Shown here one piece after another: positions 26,607 to 35,540 of a stretch of DNA of 64,000 nt (the first letter of the stretch is position 1; the number at the start of each line of letters is the position of its first letter). The DNA comes from Halopseudomonas bauzanensis (GTDB taxonomy: Bacteria > Pseudomonadota > Gammaproteobacteria > Pseudomonadales > Pseudomonadaceae): assembly GCF_900114735.1 (NCBI RefSeq), contig NZ_FOUA01000003.1:248001-312000 (forward strand), given 5' to 3'. A program made the position numbers and the translations under genes. The notes under the pieces are model-generated. The model was given only the letters and a program-made list of their open reading frames with translations, was not told where the DNA came from and made no database searches.

Positions 26607-27782
26607 TCAGACCAGGCGTTCGATCAGCGTAGCGGTTCCCATGCCACCAGCGCAGCATATCGCCTGCATGGCGTAGCGACCGTTACGACGTTCCAGCTCA
26701 TTCAACATTGAAGTCATGATCCGTGCGCCACTTGCACCTAGAGGGTGGCCAAGGGCAATGGCACCGCCATTCACATTCAGGCGATCTGCCGACACGCCTA
26801 TTTCCCTGAGCCAGGCGATAGGTACGGATGCAAAGGCTTCGTTGATCTCGAACAGATCTACATCGTCGATCTTCAGATCGGCTTTGGCCAGAATTTTACG
26901 CGTAGCCTCAATGGGACCCGTGAGCATCAGCGTTGGATCCGCGCCCACCGTTACAGTCGCTCTGATCCGCGCCCGGGGCTTCAGGCCCAAACGGGACGCC
27001 GTCTCCGCGGACATCAGCAGCAGCGCAGCAGCACCATCAGAAATTTGCGACGAATTACCTGCCGTGACTCGCCCGTTCTCCGGACGGAAGCTGGTCTTCA
27101 GGCTAGCCAGCTTTTCAAGAGAGGTGTCGCGCCGAATGGTTTCATCGGCAGTAAGCAGCCCGGTGAAACCCTCATAGCCCTTCTCGCAGTATTCGCCTGC
27201 CGGTACTGGAACAATCTCTTGTTCGAAATACCCAGCATCCGCAGCAACGGCCGCACGACGATGGCTTTCAAGAGCGAATGCGTCCAGCTCATCACGGCTG
27301 ATCTGCCATTTTTCCGCCACGCGCTCCGCTGCCTCGCCCTGGGAGGTCAGCTCGTGTCGCTCCAGCGCCATCCAGCCGAACGCTTCGCCATGTATCTCGC
27401 GGTTGCTGCCCATAGGCACCCGGCTCATGCTTTCCACTCCACCGGCAATCACGATCTCTGCAGCTCCGGCTGCAATGGCGCCCACTGCAGCATGTACCGC
27501 CGCTTCACCGGAGCCGCACTTGCGATCCAGCGTCAGGCCCGGCACAGAAGCGGGCCAACCCGCGCCCAACAGGGCCGTGCGCGCGACGTTGGCCGACTGC
27601 TCTCCGATCTGCGTCACACAACCGAAGATGACGTCATCAATCTGCTCGGCGGAAAGCCCCGTGCGCTGCAACAGCTCATTGATGACCAACGAGCCCAGGT
27701 GGTCGGCACGGACGCCAGCCAGGCTGCCGCGAAAGCGGCCAACCGGCGTGCGTACTGCGTCGACAATGACGATATCATTCAT
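26607..27782 (-). CDS. Acetyl-CoA C-acyltransferase (thiolase)
   Basis: This 391-residue thiolase splits 3-ketoacyl-CoA with CoA. The nucleophilic Cys (near residue 88) is in DRKCGSGEAAVH, where most thiolases have NxxCGSG. The other active-site residues are in NVNGGAIALGHPLGASGARI (His) and CCAGGMGTA (Cys). It overlaps the 3-hydroxyacyl-CoA dehydrogenase stop/start by four bases, making the two last beta-oxidation steps one translationally coupled unit. DitO in the dit cluster is also a thiolase. Confidence 0.92.
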   Translation of the reverse strand: MNDIVIVDAVRTPVGRFRGSLAGVRADHLGSLVINELLQRTGLSAEQIDDVIFGCVTQIGEQSANVARTALLGAGWPASVPGLTLDRKCGSGEAAVHAAVGAIAAGAAEIVIAGGVESMSRVPMGSNREIHGEAFGWMALERHELTSQGEAAERVAEKWQISRDELDAFALESHRRAAVAADAGYFEQEIVPVPAGEYCEKGYEGFTGLLTADETIRRDTSLEKLASLKTSFRPENGRVTAGNSSQISDGAAALLLMSAETASRLGLKPRARIRATVTVGADPTLMLTGPIEATRKILAKADLKIDDVDLFEINEAFASVPIAWLREIGVSADRLNVNGGAIALGHPLGASGARIMTSMLNELERRNGRYAMQAICCAGGMGTATLIERLV

Positions 27783-28684
27783 AACGCACTTCCTTTGAGC
27801 CCGGAACCGGGAACTCGATTGCCTTCATGGTACTGATATACGCCGTGCCCGGTCTTGCGCCCCAGCCGTCCGGCAGCGACCATCTTGATGATCAGCGGGC
27901 AAGGCCGAAACTTCTCACCCAGCGTTTCATGCAAGTAACGCAGTACGGACAGGCGCGTGTCCCAGCCTGTGAGATCGCCCAGTTCGAGCGGACCCATAGG
28001 GTGATTGAAGCCCATACGGAGCGCAGTATCGATATCTTCGGCGGTAGCGGTGCCCTCCTGAAGCATATACATCGCCTCATTACCCAACAGCGCAGACATG
28101 CGACTGGTAGTCAGGCCGGGAGATTCGTTGACGGTGATTGACGTCTTGCCAATCGCATCGCAAAGATCCTTGACCCTCGCGACAGTTTCATCGCTGGTAG
28201 CCAGTCCGCGAACCAGCTCGACCAGCTTCATCTTGTGCACCGGATTGAAAAAATGCATCCCTATGAAGCGCTCGGGAGCAGGAACCGATGCTGCAATTTC
28301 GGTGACACTCAGGGCCGACGTGTTACTGGCGATGATGGCGTTATCCACCATCAGACTGGCGGCCTGCATAACCACCGCTTTCTTGATTGCAAGCTGTTCG
28401 GAAACGGTCTCCACCAGCAGGTTGGCGCCTACTGCCGCCTCGGACAAGTCTGCATTGACCGTCAGCCGATCCAGGGCAGCCCGCCCCTTCTCTTCACTGA
28501 CCTTGCCCAACCGGACACCATCACCCAATATTTTTTCAACACTTGCATAGGCTTTCTCGAGGGCAGCGGCATTGGTATCCACCAATACTGTCTCGAAACC
28601 TGAGCTCGCGAAGGCATGGGCAATACCGGTGCCCATCAGACCTGCGCCCACTACCACTACCTTGTTGCTTTTGTCAGCACCCAT
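27779..28684 (-). CDS. 3-hydroxyacyl-CoA dehydrogenase
   Basis: This 301-residue NAD-dependent enzyme oxidises 3-hydroxyacyl-CoA. The Rossmann motif VVVVGAGLMGTGIAHAFASSG is at the N-terminus, and the catalytic His is in RFIGMHFFNPVHKMKLVELV. The C-terminal dimer domain holds FNHPMGPLELGDLTGWDT. It is the single-domain short form without a fused hydratase. I start at the ATG at 28684, which puts the Rossmann motif ten residues in; the frame extends further upstream. It lies between the FAH protein and the thiolase. Confidence 0.92.
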   Translation of the reverse strand: MGADKSNKVVVVGAGLMGTGIAHAFASSGFETVLVDTNAAALEKAYASVEKILGDGVRLGKVSEEKGRAALDRLTVNADLSEAAVGANLLVETVSEQLAIKKAVVMQAASLMVDNAIIASNTSALSVTEIAASVPAPERFIGMHFFNPVHKMKLVELVRGLATSDETVARVKDLCDAIGKTSITVNESPGLTTSRMSALLGNEAMYMLQEGTATAEDIDTALRMGFNHPMGPLELGDLTGWDTRLSVLRYLHETLGEKFRPCPLIIKMVAAGRLGRKTGHGVYQYHEGNRVPGSGLKGSAL

Positions 28685-28697
28685 GATAAAGAGCCTC

Positions 28698-29549
28698 TTA
28701 TACGTTTTTTTCACTGACCACGTTGCGGAGCGTACCAATACCCTCGACGGAGGCTTCCACGACATCCCCTGGACTCAGGAAACGTCCGGTTCCCATGCCA
28801 ACACCGGCAGGTGATCCGGTGAAGAGAATATCTCCGCAGGCGAAACTGGACCGCGCATGCACGAAAGCGATCAGCTCGCCCACATCCCAGGTCATGTCGG
28901 CCGTTGTTCCGTCCTGACGTACTTCGCCGTTTACCGCCAGTGTCAGACGCAGCTTGGGCGAGCCCTGTGGGAACTCATCCTTGGTGACAATCCACGGCCC
29001 TACACCCGTGGTGCGATCCTGGCTTTTGGCAGAAAACAGATCCATGCCAATACCTTTAGGGCCGCTACGCTGCAGATCTCGCGCACTGACGTCATTGCCC
29101 ACGGTATAGCCGAGCACACAAGCAAGCGGGTTCTGCAGATCGATCTGGCTGCTGCCGATCACCGCCACAAGCTCCACCTCATGATCCAGCTCCTTGGTGA
29201 GTGGTGGGTAACGGATTGGATCATTCGCGCCAATCAAGGCACCGTAGGCCTTGAGGAAAGCGACCGGCTGGACGGGTGCGTCAAGTCCGAAATCATCCTG
29301 CAGATGCGCAAGATAGTTGGCACCCGCCACCACCACACGATTGGTCGGATCAACTGGTGGCAGGAGCACGATATCAGCCATCGTCACTGGCTTGGCAGCC
29401 AGTGACAATGCGCTGATCCCGGCACCACCGGCGACTCGGGGTGCCCATTCCTGAAAATCACCCAGGATCGGATTGACTTCGTCATGCTCGAGATCGACGA
29501 CCGCCCAGAAGGGCTTGCCGCCGTTAAAAGAGCAGCGTGCCAGTTTCAT
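28698..29549 (-). CDS. Fumarylacetoacetate hydrolase family protein (first of three)
   Basis: This 283-residue protein is of the FAH fold, which hydrolyses C-C bonds of 1,3-diketo acids or isomerises/decarboxylates ring-cleavage products. The core VVAGANYLAHLQDDFG, the metal ligands in KELDHEVELVAVIG and the block VLGYTVGNDVSARDLQRS are present, followed by SPAGVGMGTGRFLSPGD. It overlaps the amidohydrolase by one base, so the two probably act in sequence. It resembles the protein at 43716 in layout; the one at 37712 is longer and more distant. Confidence 0.88.
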   Translation of the reverse strand: MKLARCSFNGGKPFWAVVDLEHDEVNPILGDFQEWAPRVAGGAGISALSLAAKPVTMADIVLLPPVDPTNRVVVAGANYLAHLQDDFGLDAPVQPVAFLKAYGALIGANDPIRYPPLTKELDHEVELVAVIGSSQIDLQNPLACVLGYTVGNDVSARDLQRSGPKGIGMDLFSAKSQDRTTGVGPWIVTKDEFPQGSPKLRLTLAVNGEVRQDGTTADMTWDVGELIAFVHARSSFACGDILFTGSPAGVGMGTGRFLSPGDVVEASVEGIGTLRNVVSEKNV

Positions 29550-30655
29550 CAGGCACCTACCTTACCGGCTGATTTGGCGGGGTCTCCCACCTTGCCGACC
29601 TTTGCCGGATCCAGGTGCAGCAGCTCACAGGCATTCTTCCACCGGATGCGATCCATATCTTCCTGGGAAAGCTTCAGATCCGAGGTCAGGTCATGACGTA
29701 CTGCATCACTGCCGCCAAAATTGGAACCGTAAAGCACCCGGTCAGCACCAATCACTTCCACCATTGCCTGGCGCATGGGCACCTCGTGCAATTCGACGTC
29801 AAAATAGAAGTTACGCAGATACTCCAGGAAAGGCTTCTTGTTATAGGACACGTCAAGGTTCGGGTTGGTCTGCGCCATCCGACCGAGCTGATAGGGTACA
29901 TAACCGCCGCCGTGCGTAATGTAGACCTTCAGGTTCGGGAAGCGATCGAATACACCACCGTTGATCATGTACCAGAAACATTTGGTTTCGTCGTAGTTCA
30001 TGCCGAGGATCGCGGTTGTTTCGTAACGGTCGGTATTGGCTTCCTTGCCCCAGGTCACTGACTGGTTGTAGCCGTGCACAAACATGGGCACATCCAGGTT
30101 ACACAGCGCCTCCCAGACGGGATCCATTTCCGGCGAATCGAACTCCAGTCCGCCGAAGTTGGAACCACCGGCTACCAGGCCTTTGGCGCCCAGCTCGGTG
30201 ACCGCCCGACGAATCTCCTTGGCCGCCTCGACGGGCACGTTCAACGGTGCATGCGCCCAGAACATAAGGCGATCAGGTGCTCCGGAGCAATACTTGGCCA
30301 GTGAGTCGTTCACCGTTCTGGCAAAGGGAACGCCAAACTCGGGTTCAGCCCAGTACATGTAGCAGTGACTTGGCACGGAGATGACCTGGGCATTCTGACC
30401 AGCGGCGTCCATCCCGGCGAGGCGGTGCTGGGGGTCAGCCCATTTGGCCATGTACTCGGCTACCTGCAGCGTTTCGCCGCGGGCGTGGGCCTCGCGCAAG
30501 GCCTTTTTCCGTTCCGGCGCGCCCAGTGTCAGAATCCATTCGCCAACACGCAGCTTTATATCGCCATCAGACTGCGATTCAAAAGCCGGCCCCCAATGCG
30601 GGTGCTGGTCGTAGTATTCCGGGTGCGGCGCATGTGCATGAAGATCGATAAGCAT
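29549..30655 (-). CDS. Amidohydrolase family protein (HxH subgroup)
   Basis: This 368-residue TIM-barrel protein is of the amidohydrolase-2 family, in which decarboxylases such as ACMSD belong. The first metal motif is IDLHAHAPHPEYY with an intact HxH. Further metal-site candidates are MFVHGYNQ, VYITHGGGYVPY and the Asp in VLYGSNFGGSD (Asn in place of the first Asp). It heads the operon amidohydrolase-FAH-3HAD-thiolase-AhpD. I start at the ATG at 30655, with AGGGA upstream. An island dyad lies 95 bases upstream. Substrate unknown. Confidence 0.85.
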   Translation of the reverse strand: MLIDLHAHAPHPEYYDQHPHWGPAFESQSDGDIKLRVGEWILTLGAPERKKALREAHARGETLQVAEYMAKWADPQHRLAGMDAAGQNAQVISVPSHCYMYWAEPEFGVPFARTVNDSLAKYCSGAPDRLMFWAHAPLNVPVEAAKEIRRAVTELGAKGLVAGGSNFGGLEFDSPEMDPVWEALCNLDVPMFVHGYNQSVTWGKEANTDRYETTAILGMNYDETKCFWYMINGGVFDRFPNLKVYITHGGGYVPYQLGRMAQTNPNLDVSYNKKPFLEYLRNFYFDVELHEVPMRQAMVEVIGADRVLYGSNFGGSDAVRHDLTSDLKLSQEDMDRIRWKNACELLHLDPAKVGKVGDPAKSAGKVGA

Positions 30656-30749
30656 GAGATAAATCCCTGTTCTGATTGTTCTGGGTGAAAGCGCGCAGGC
30701 GTTGAATATCTCAATACGCCTGGCTTGCATGCGACAGCATAATACATAT

Positions 30750-30774
30750 TGAGCATAATTCAAAAATCTGTTCA
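30750..30774. promoter_or_regulatory. Island dyad site 4 (TGAGCA-N13-TGTTCA)
   Basis: This dyad has only one base out of symmetry between its half-sites and has the standard 13-base spacing. It lies 95 bases upstream of the amidohydrolase operon. Confidence 0.65.
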
Positions 30775-31092
30775 ATTTTTTTGTAGTCTGAACAGGTTTC
30801 TGGCGTAAAGCATCAAGTCGATTCTACCGCTCCCAACACTGGGGGAAACCAGATAACCAATTGTTTTTTAACAGATTATTTTACCAACCATGAACAAAAC
30901 GCGCAGCAGTCAGCAGCGTTTCGCGGGGAAAGGTGCAGAGAAACATACGAAAAGATTAGCGAAGCGGCTTGCTACAGATTCTGTAGCAGTGTTCAAACAT
31001 CGTAAACCGGAGCACTACAGCTATAACGCAAAGCGCATTCCAGGCCCCCAGGGCCGGGGGCGGGAATGTTCCGGGGCAGCAGGTCCCCGAAT
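30775..31092. other. Non-coding spacer between amidohydrolase operon and tetR
   Basis: About 320 bases with no convincing gene. A further TGAACA half-site occurs at 30789. Short open frames on the plus strand have no ribosome site or recognisable motif. No terminator with a T-run is seen for the tetR gene, which ends at 31093. Confidence 0.4.
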
Positions 31093-31803
31093 TCAGCGAC
31101 GGGTTCGGGAGGTGGAACCCATGATCAATGAAGCGAAAAGTCTTTTCACCCGCACGGGCAACAGCCGCCGACCAGCTCTCTCCGGAACTAGCACCTCGCT
31201 CAGCACATAACGAATAATCATTTCGCAGATCAACTCCCTGTCCAGCTTGACCCCAAGCCTCGCATCCCAGTCATCGAAGACGATATCCAGCGTATCCTGA
31301 AAACGAAGGATCGAATCATGAAAGATACGCCTGAAGAAACCCAGCGCATATTCCGGTGCCACAACCAGCAAACGCTGTGCCCGGCTTTGCTCCAGGTAGT
31401 CATCGATAAAGCTGATCAACGCATTGAGCCGCGCTTCAGGCTCCTCGACAGTGCTGATCGTATTGAGCAGAACCTGATGGAAATCATCCCGCTTGTGGCG
31501 GGAGAACGTATCAAGCAGATCCTCCTGGGAGGAAAAATAACGGTAGAAGGTACCGCGGGACACACCTGCCAGCTTGCACACCTCAAGAATGGAAATACGA
31601 TCAGCACCAGAAAGCAGCACCACTTCTTCGGTGGCCCGCAAAATGCTGCTGATCGTTTCTTCAGATCGACGGTTGGGCTTCACTACCCGCGTTTTCCCCC
31701 CCGTCAGAACTGAATCCGGCCTACGCGCGGCACCCGAACGGCTTACTGACTCCCCCTTCCCCCTCATTACTTCAGTCTCTGCAGCTTCCTTATCAAGCAT
31801 CAT
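31093..31803 (-). CDS. TetR family transcriptional regulator
   Basis: This 236-residue repressor-type regulator has an unusually long N-terminal arm of about 45 residues rich in Arg and Lys. The TetR helix-turn-helix is at about 50-100 (ISILEVCKLAGVSRGTFYRYFSSQEDLLDTF). The C-terminal ligand domain has no recognisable specificity. It is divergent from the acyl-CoA ligase gene, with an imperfect palindrome in between, so it most likely represses itself and the ligase in the absence of a CoA ester or acid inducer. In the dit cluster a TetR-type gene also accompanies a CoA ligase. Confidence 0.88.
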   Translation of the reverse strand: MMLDKEAAETEVMRGKGESVSRSGAARRPDSVLTGGKTRVVKPNRRSEETISSILRATEEVVLLSGADRISILEVCKLAGVSRGTFYRYFSSQEDLLDTFSRHKRDDFHQVLLNTISTVEEPEARLNALISFIDDYLEQSRAQRLLVVAPEYALGFFRRIFHDSILRFQDTLDIVFDDWDARLGVKLDRELICEMIIRYVLSEVLVPERAGRRLLPVRVKRLFASLIMGSTSRTRR

Positions 31804-31899
31804 GTCCCCCTCCTGTCAGCGTCATCAAAGGCTACTCTATCAGTTTAACTGGTCACAATCAGCAATTTCTGTTCAACTCAGGCTAGAGACAACGCGAAA

Positions 31900-31927
31900 A
31901 ATACAATATAGAATTAAATTCTGTATT
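31900..31927. promoter_or_regulatory. Palindrome between tetR and CoA ligase
   Basis: AATACA and TGTATT form the outer arms of a dyad with the inner palindrome AGAATTAAATTCT. Its position between divergent genes suggests a TetR operator. It differs from the 25-base island dyad. Confidence 0.5.
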
Positions 31928-31979
31928 AAAAATAAAACCACCAGACTCCCATAGTGAGCTGGCCGGAAGGAGATTTCGT

Positions 31980-33611
31980 ATGAGCGGTACTGGAAATGCA
32001 GAGACGTGGTTCGTTGGAGAGCAGGACACGGTGATCGCAGCGCTGGATCGAGCTGTTGCACGCCATCCAGAACGAGTCTTCCTCGACTTTAGCGGAGAGT
32101 TATACACTTTTCGTGATGTTGATTTAATTTCTACCAAGCTTGCCCACTCCCTGTCTGAACTGGGTGTTCAGGCTGGCCATACGGTCGTCACCATGCTGGA
32201 CAACAATATTGACGCTGTTGTCTGCTGGCTGGCAGTTAACAAGCTCTGCGCTGTCAGTGTGCCCATCAATACCGCCTTGCGCGGGGAGTTCCTGCGCCAC
32301 CAGATAGCCGATGCCGACACCCAGCTGCTGATTTGCGAAGCGTCTTACCTGGAACGCGTAGCCGCCGTCGCCGGTCAGCTTGATGCCCTCAAGCTCGTTC
32401 TTCATCGCGATACACTTGAGACAGCTATCGACTGTGCAGTTCCCGTTGCCGCGCTTGATGAGCACAGAGGTCAGGATGCGACGCCGTTTGAAGTGAAGCC
32501 AGCGCCGTCTGATCTGTCCTGTTTGATCTACACCTCAGGCACCACCGGCCCCTCCAAAGGATGCATGGTCAGCTACAACTTCATGTGCAATCTGGCGCGC
32601 TTGCAGCTGCGTTCCGGCTCGGCAAATGAAAATGACGTCACCATCACTCCCTTGCCCCTGTTTCATATGAATGCTCTGTGCGTGACCATCATCGCCAGCA
32701 TCATGGTTGGCGCCCGGGCCGCCATCCTCCCCCGCTTCTCCGTTTCCAACTTCTGGCCGGAGGTGGAACGCAGCGGTGCGACCATCGCCTCCATTCTTGG
32801 TGGCATGGGTGGGCTTCTGGCAAAAGCTCCAGACAACGATGCAATGAAGCGCTGCTACGGGCAAATTCATACTGCCCGCGGCAATCCTTACACGGAGGAA
32901 ACCAAGGAAATATGGCGTTCACGCTTCGGCACACAGCTCGTTGGCGGCAACGGCTACGGCCTTACCGAAGCCTGCGTGATTACCTCGCTTGCCGCTGGCG
33001 AGTATGCCAAACCCGGTTCATCCGGCAAGCGCATTCCGGATTTTGACGTGCGTATCGTGGACGATAATGATCATGAAGTTCCGCCCAACGTACCGGGGGA
33101 AATCGTTGTGCGCCCGCTACGCCCGGATATCATGTTCCAGGGGTACTGGCGCCGACCTGAAGCAACATTGGAACTGATGAGGAATATGTGGTTTCACACC
33201 GGAGACATCGGGAAGTTCGATGAAGACGGGTTTTTCTTCTTCGTTGATCGCAAGAAGGACTATCTGCGACGCCGTGGTGAAAACATATCCAGCTTCGAAA
33301 TGGAGTCAGCCTTCGCCGTCCACCCGGCCATTTCAGAAGTGGCAGTACACGCGGTACTGTCAGACAAGGGCGAAGACGATGTGAAAGTTACCGCCATTCT
33401 GCACGAGGGCGCGCAACTCGCGGAGGAGGAGCTGTTTCACTGGGCCATGGATGCAGTGCCCTATTATGCCCTCCCCCGCTATATCGAATTTCGCAGCACC
33501 TTACCCAAGAACCCCCAAGGCCGCGTGCTCAAATACCAGTTGCGAGATGAGGGCAAGACAGAAAACACCTGGGATCTGGAAGATACCAACATCAGCGTCA
33601 AGAAACGCTGA
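31980..33611 (+). CDS. Acyl-CoA ligase (AMP-forming)
   Basis: This 543-residue adenylating enzyme activates a carboxylic acid to its CoA thioester, the entry point to the beta-oxidation genes nearby. The AMP-binding motif YTSGTTGPSKGC is at 184-195, the A5 region is GGNGYGLTEAC, the A7 motif WFHTGDIGKFDEDGFFFFVDRKKD, and the C-terminal catalytic Lys is in LPKNPQGRVLKYQLR. An AAGGAG ribosome site precedes the ATG. It stands alone, followed by a hairpin. The size fits bile-acid, carnitine or terpenoid CoA ligases. Confidence 0.92.
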   Translation: MSGTGNAETWFVGEQDTVIAALDRAVARHPERVFLDFSGELYTFRDVDLISTKLAHSLSELGVQAGHTVVTMLDNNIDAVVCWLAVNKLCAVSVPINTALRGEFLRHQIADADTQLLICEASYLERVAAVAGQLDALKLVLHRDTLETAIDCAVPVAALDEHRGQDATPFEVKPAPSDLSCLIYTSGTTGPSKGCMVSYNFMCNLARLQLRSGSANENDVTITPLPLFHMNALCVTIIASIMVGARAAILPRFSVSNFWPEVERSGATIASILGGMGGLLAKAPDNDAMKRCYGQIHTARGNPYTEETKEIWRSRFGTQLVGGNGYGLTEACVITSLAAGEYAKPGSSGKRIPDFDVRIVDDNDHEVPPNVPGEIVVRPLRPDIMFQGYWRRPEATLELMRNMWFHTGDIGKFDEDGFFFFVDRKKDYLRRRGENISSFEMESAFAVHPAISEVAVHAVLSDKGEDDVKVTAILHEGAQLAEEELFHWAMDAVPYYALPRYIEFRSTLPKNPQGRVLKYQLRDEGKTENTWDLEDTNISVKKR

Positions 33612-33619
33612 TCTCCCCT

Positions 33620-33646
33620 ATAGCTCTGCGCAATGCGCAGAGCTAT
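33620..33646 (+). terminator. Perfect hairpin after CoA ligase
   Basis: Thirteen-base arms (ATAGCTCTGCGCA and its exact complement) lie nine bases after the ligase stop. There is no T-run after the stem, so termination is plausible rather than certain. Confidence 0.55.
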
Positions 33647-33793
33647 CACTCTCATGACCGCTGCCCACAGCTCCGCAGCTGTCTGAAGCCAAGAGTATCT
33701 GAGGCATGAGTTACTACCAGGCAACAGAAGATCTGCGAGAAAGGCATTAAGGGCCTCGGATCCTTCTGATCCAGACCCTCCACACAACCGAAC

Positions 33794-34594
33794 TCAGTAC
33801 TCCTTCACGGGTATATCGGCGGGTCTTGAGTTGTAGCCCGGCAGGTGTAGGCCGCCATCCACATGAATCGACTCTCCCGTCACGAACCGCGCCATCTCGG
33901 AAGCGAGGAAGGCTACTACCGGGCCAATATCCGCTTCAGGCTCGCCGCTGCGCCCCAAGGGTCGCATGGATGCGGAGCGCTCTGCGAACCCCGGATTCTC
34001 GGCCGCCAGCTTGTGAAAGGTGGCACCCATTGCGGTCGGTGCGATGGCGTTCACTCTGATATTAAAGCGCCCCCACTCGGCAGCCGCGCTGCGCGTAAGA
34101 CCGAGGATCGCCGACTTGGCGGTATTATAATCGGCATGCAGCCAGGCACCGATCTCCGTATCGATGGAATAGAAATTTATGATGGCTCCACCACCCCGTT
34201 TGCGCATCAATGGCAACGCCGCGCGCATGGCCCACCAGGCTGCCCATACCGTCGTGCCCAACGTCTGCTCGAGCATCTCATCGGATTTATCTTCCATCAG
34301 CACATTGGGTGTGGGGGCAAAAGCGTTGTTGACCAGAATATCCAGCCCGCCAAAGTGCTCCTCCGCAGCCTGAACCGCATCAATTATATTCTGCTTATCC
34401 GAGACATCTGTCTTGAAGAACAAGGCCCGGCCACCTTGCGCGCGCAGATCGGAGACGACCGCTTCGCCCAGGGCCGGGTTCAGCTCGGCAACCACAACAG
34501 CCGCGCCTTGTTTGACAAAATAGCGCGCGACGCCTTCCCCGATGCCTCCGCCGGCACCGGTGATCAGGGCAACCTTGTTCTCGAGCAGTCTCAT
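33794..34594 (-). CDS. Short-chain dehydrogenase/reductase
   Basis: This 266-residue classical SDR has the cofactor motif TGAGGGIGEGVA (13-24), NNAFA in place of NNAG, the catalytic Ser in NFYSIDTE and Tyr-Lys in DYNTAKSAILG, and the C-terminal VTGESIHVDGG. Its promoter carries one of the best island dyads, shared with the divergent DUF2889 gene. The role may be oxidation of a hydroxyl group on the ring system or on a CoA intermediate; the substrate cannot be read. Confidence 0.87.
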   Translation of the reverse strand: MRLLENKVALITGAGGGIGEGVARYFVKQGAAVVVAELNPALGEAVVSDLRAQGGRALFFKTDVSDKQNIIDAVQAAEEHFGGLDILVNNAFAPTPNVLMEDKSDEMLEQTLGTTVWAAWWAMRAALPLMRKRGGGAIINFYSIDTEIGAWLHADYNTAKSAILGLTRSAAAEWGRFNIRVNAIAPTAMGATFHKLAAENPGFAERSASMRPLGRSGEPEADIGPVVAFLASEMARFVTGESIHVDGGLHLPGYNSRPADIPVKEY

Positions 34595-34612
34595 AATCAG
34601 CAGCCTTCTTAA

Positions 34613-34637
34613 TAAACACTTTTTTTGTTAATGTTCA
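34613..34637. promoter_or_regulatory. Island dyad site 5 (TAAACA-N13-TGTTCA)
   Basis: This is one of the clearest copies of the shared dyad. It lies 19 bases upstream of the minus-strand SDR gene and 64 bases upstream of the plus-strand DUF2889 gene, so it could control both. Confidence 0.7.
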
Positions 34638-34700
34638 TATTATCCCACATTTATCGGTTCTTCCACTTCAAATCCATTTCGTTTTCCAAGGGCATATATA

Positions 34701-35450
34701 ATGATTTTTCGTCGTCGCGTGGAAATCCACACACAGCATAACGGTGAAGTTCGAGCGGCTCTGGAAGATGACTTCCACCATTTCAGAGTCAGCATTCAAC
34801 ACCAGCACGGGACTGTCACCGCAGTGAAAGGTTACGCTGTCCGATACCCTTTCACAGCCTGCCCGGCCGCTGCAAAACCACTCGAGTCACTGATAGGCAT
34901 GTCCCTATCCGACATAGCCCACAGCGTCACCAGGGTAACGGACAGCCGCCATCAATGTACCCATATGCTTGATCTGGCGGGACTGGCTATCGCTGCCGCA
35001 GCGCGGAGTACATTGCACCGCGTATACGACATCACCATCGCCAAACGGGTGGCTGGCCGCACGGCACCCCAGCTACTGCGGGATGGCCAGCTGGCTCTTC
35101 AATGGCAGACTCAGGGAACGCTCATAGAGAGCCCTGCCCTCTATGCCGGAGTTGATCTGAATCATGGCATGGCTGGCTGGGCGATCAAGACCCTGCCGCC
35201 GGAAGAGGCCGAAGCCGCTTTGTTATTGCGCCGCTGCACGATCATTTCACGGGGGCGTGAATTCGACCTGGACGCAGAACAACATGCCCGCAGCACCGGG
35301 CTCTGTTTTGCTCAGCAACCTGAGCGCGCCGAGCACGCCTTGCGCATGAAAGGCTCGACCCAGGATTTTACCGGCCGCGGCGATCAGCTTTGCGCCGGAG
35401 ATCGGGACTGGCTCGCGGGACTTGAAGACCAGATCCGTCCTGCCACCTGA
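34701..35450 (+). CDS. DUF2889 family protein
   Basis: This 249-residue protein belongs to DUF2889, a family of unknown function that is commonly found near aromatic and steroid degradation genes. The N-terminal part has RRRVEIHTQHNGEVRAALEDDFHHFRV and the middle has PLESLIGMSLSDIAHSV and RHQCTHMLDLAGLAIAAA with conserved His and Cys, which might bind metal. No signal peptide is present. It is a single gene with its own terminator and shares a promoter region and dyad with the SDR. Confidence 0.85.
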   Translation: MIFRRRVEIHTQHNGEVRAALEDDFHHFRVSIQHQHGTVTAVKGYAVRYPFTACPAAAKPLESLIGMSLSDIAHSVTRVTDSRHQCTHMLDLAGLAIAAAARSTLHRVYDITIAKRVAGRTAPQLLRDGQLALQWQTQGTLIESPALYAGVDLNHGMAGWAIKTLPPEEAEAALLLRRCTIISRGREFDLDAEQHARSTGLCFAQQPERAEHALRMKGSTQDFTGRGDQLCAGDRDWLAGLEDQIRPAT

Positions 35451-35486
35451 CTGACCCTTCTCAAGCCGCACTTCAACCCATCAAGA

Positions 35487-35512
35487 AGAAGCCCGCCAAA
35501 TAGGCGGGCTTC
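35487..35512. terminator. Bidirectional hairpin between DUF2889 and dioxygenase beta genes
   Basis: The arms AGAAGCCCGCC and GGCGGGCTTCT enclose a four-base loop between the two convergent genes. T content after the stem is modest. Confidence 0.75.
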
Positions 35513-35540
35513 TGTACTGTCAAAGCAACCGAGCCGCCTC

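Noticed and set aside
30890-31210. Plus-strand frame in the spacer before tetR
   Set aside because: It has no ribosome site, a basic unnatural composition, and overlaps the tetR 3' end.
31848-31875. Possible island dyad before the CoA ligase (GTCACA then TGTTCA)
   Set aside because: Spacing is 12 and the first half-site is poor, so it was not counted with the nine sites.
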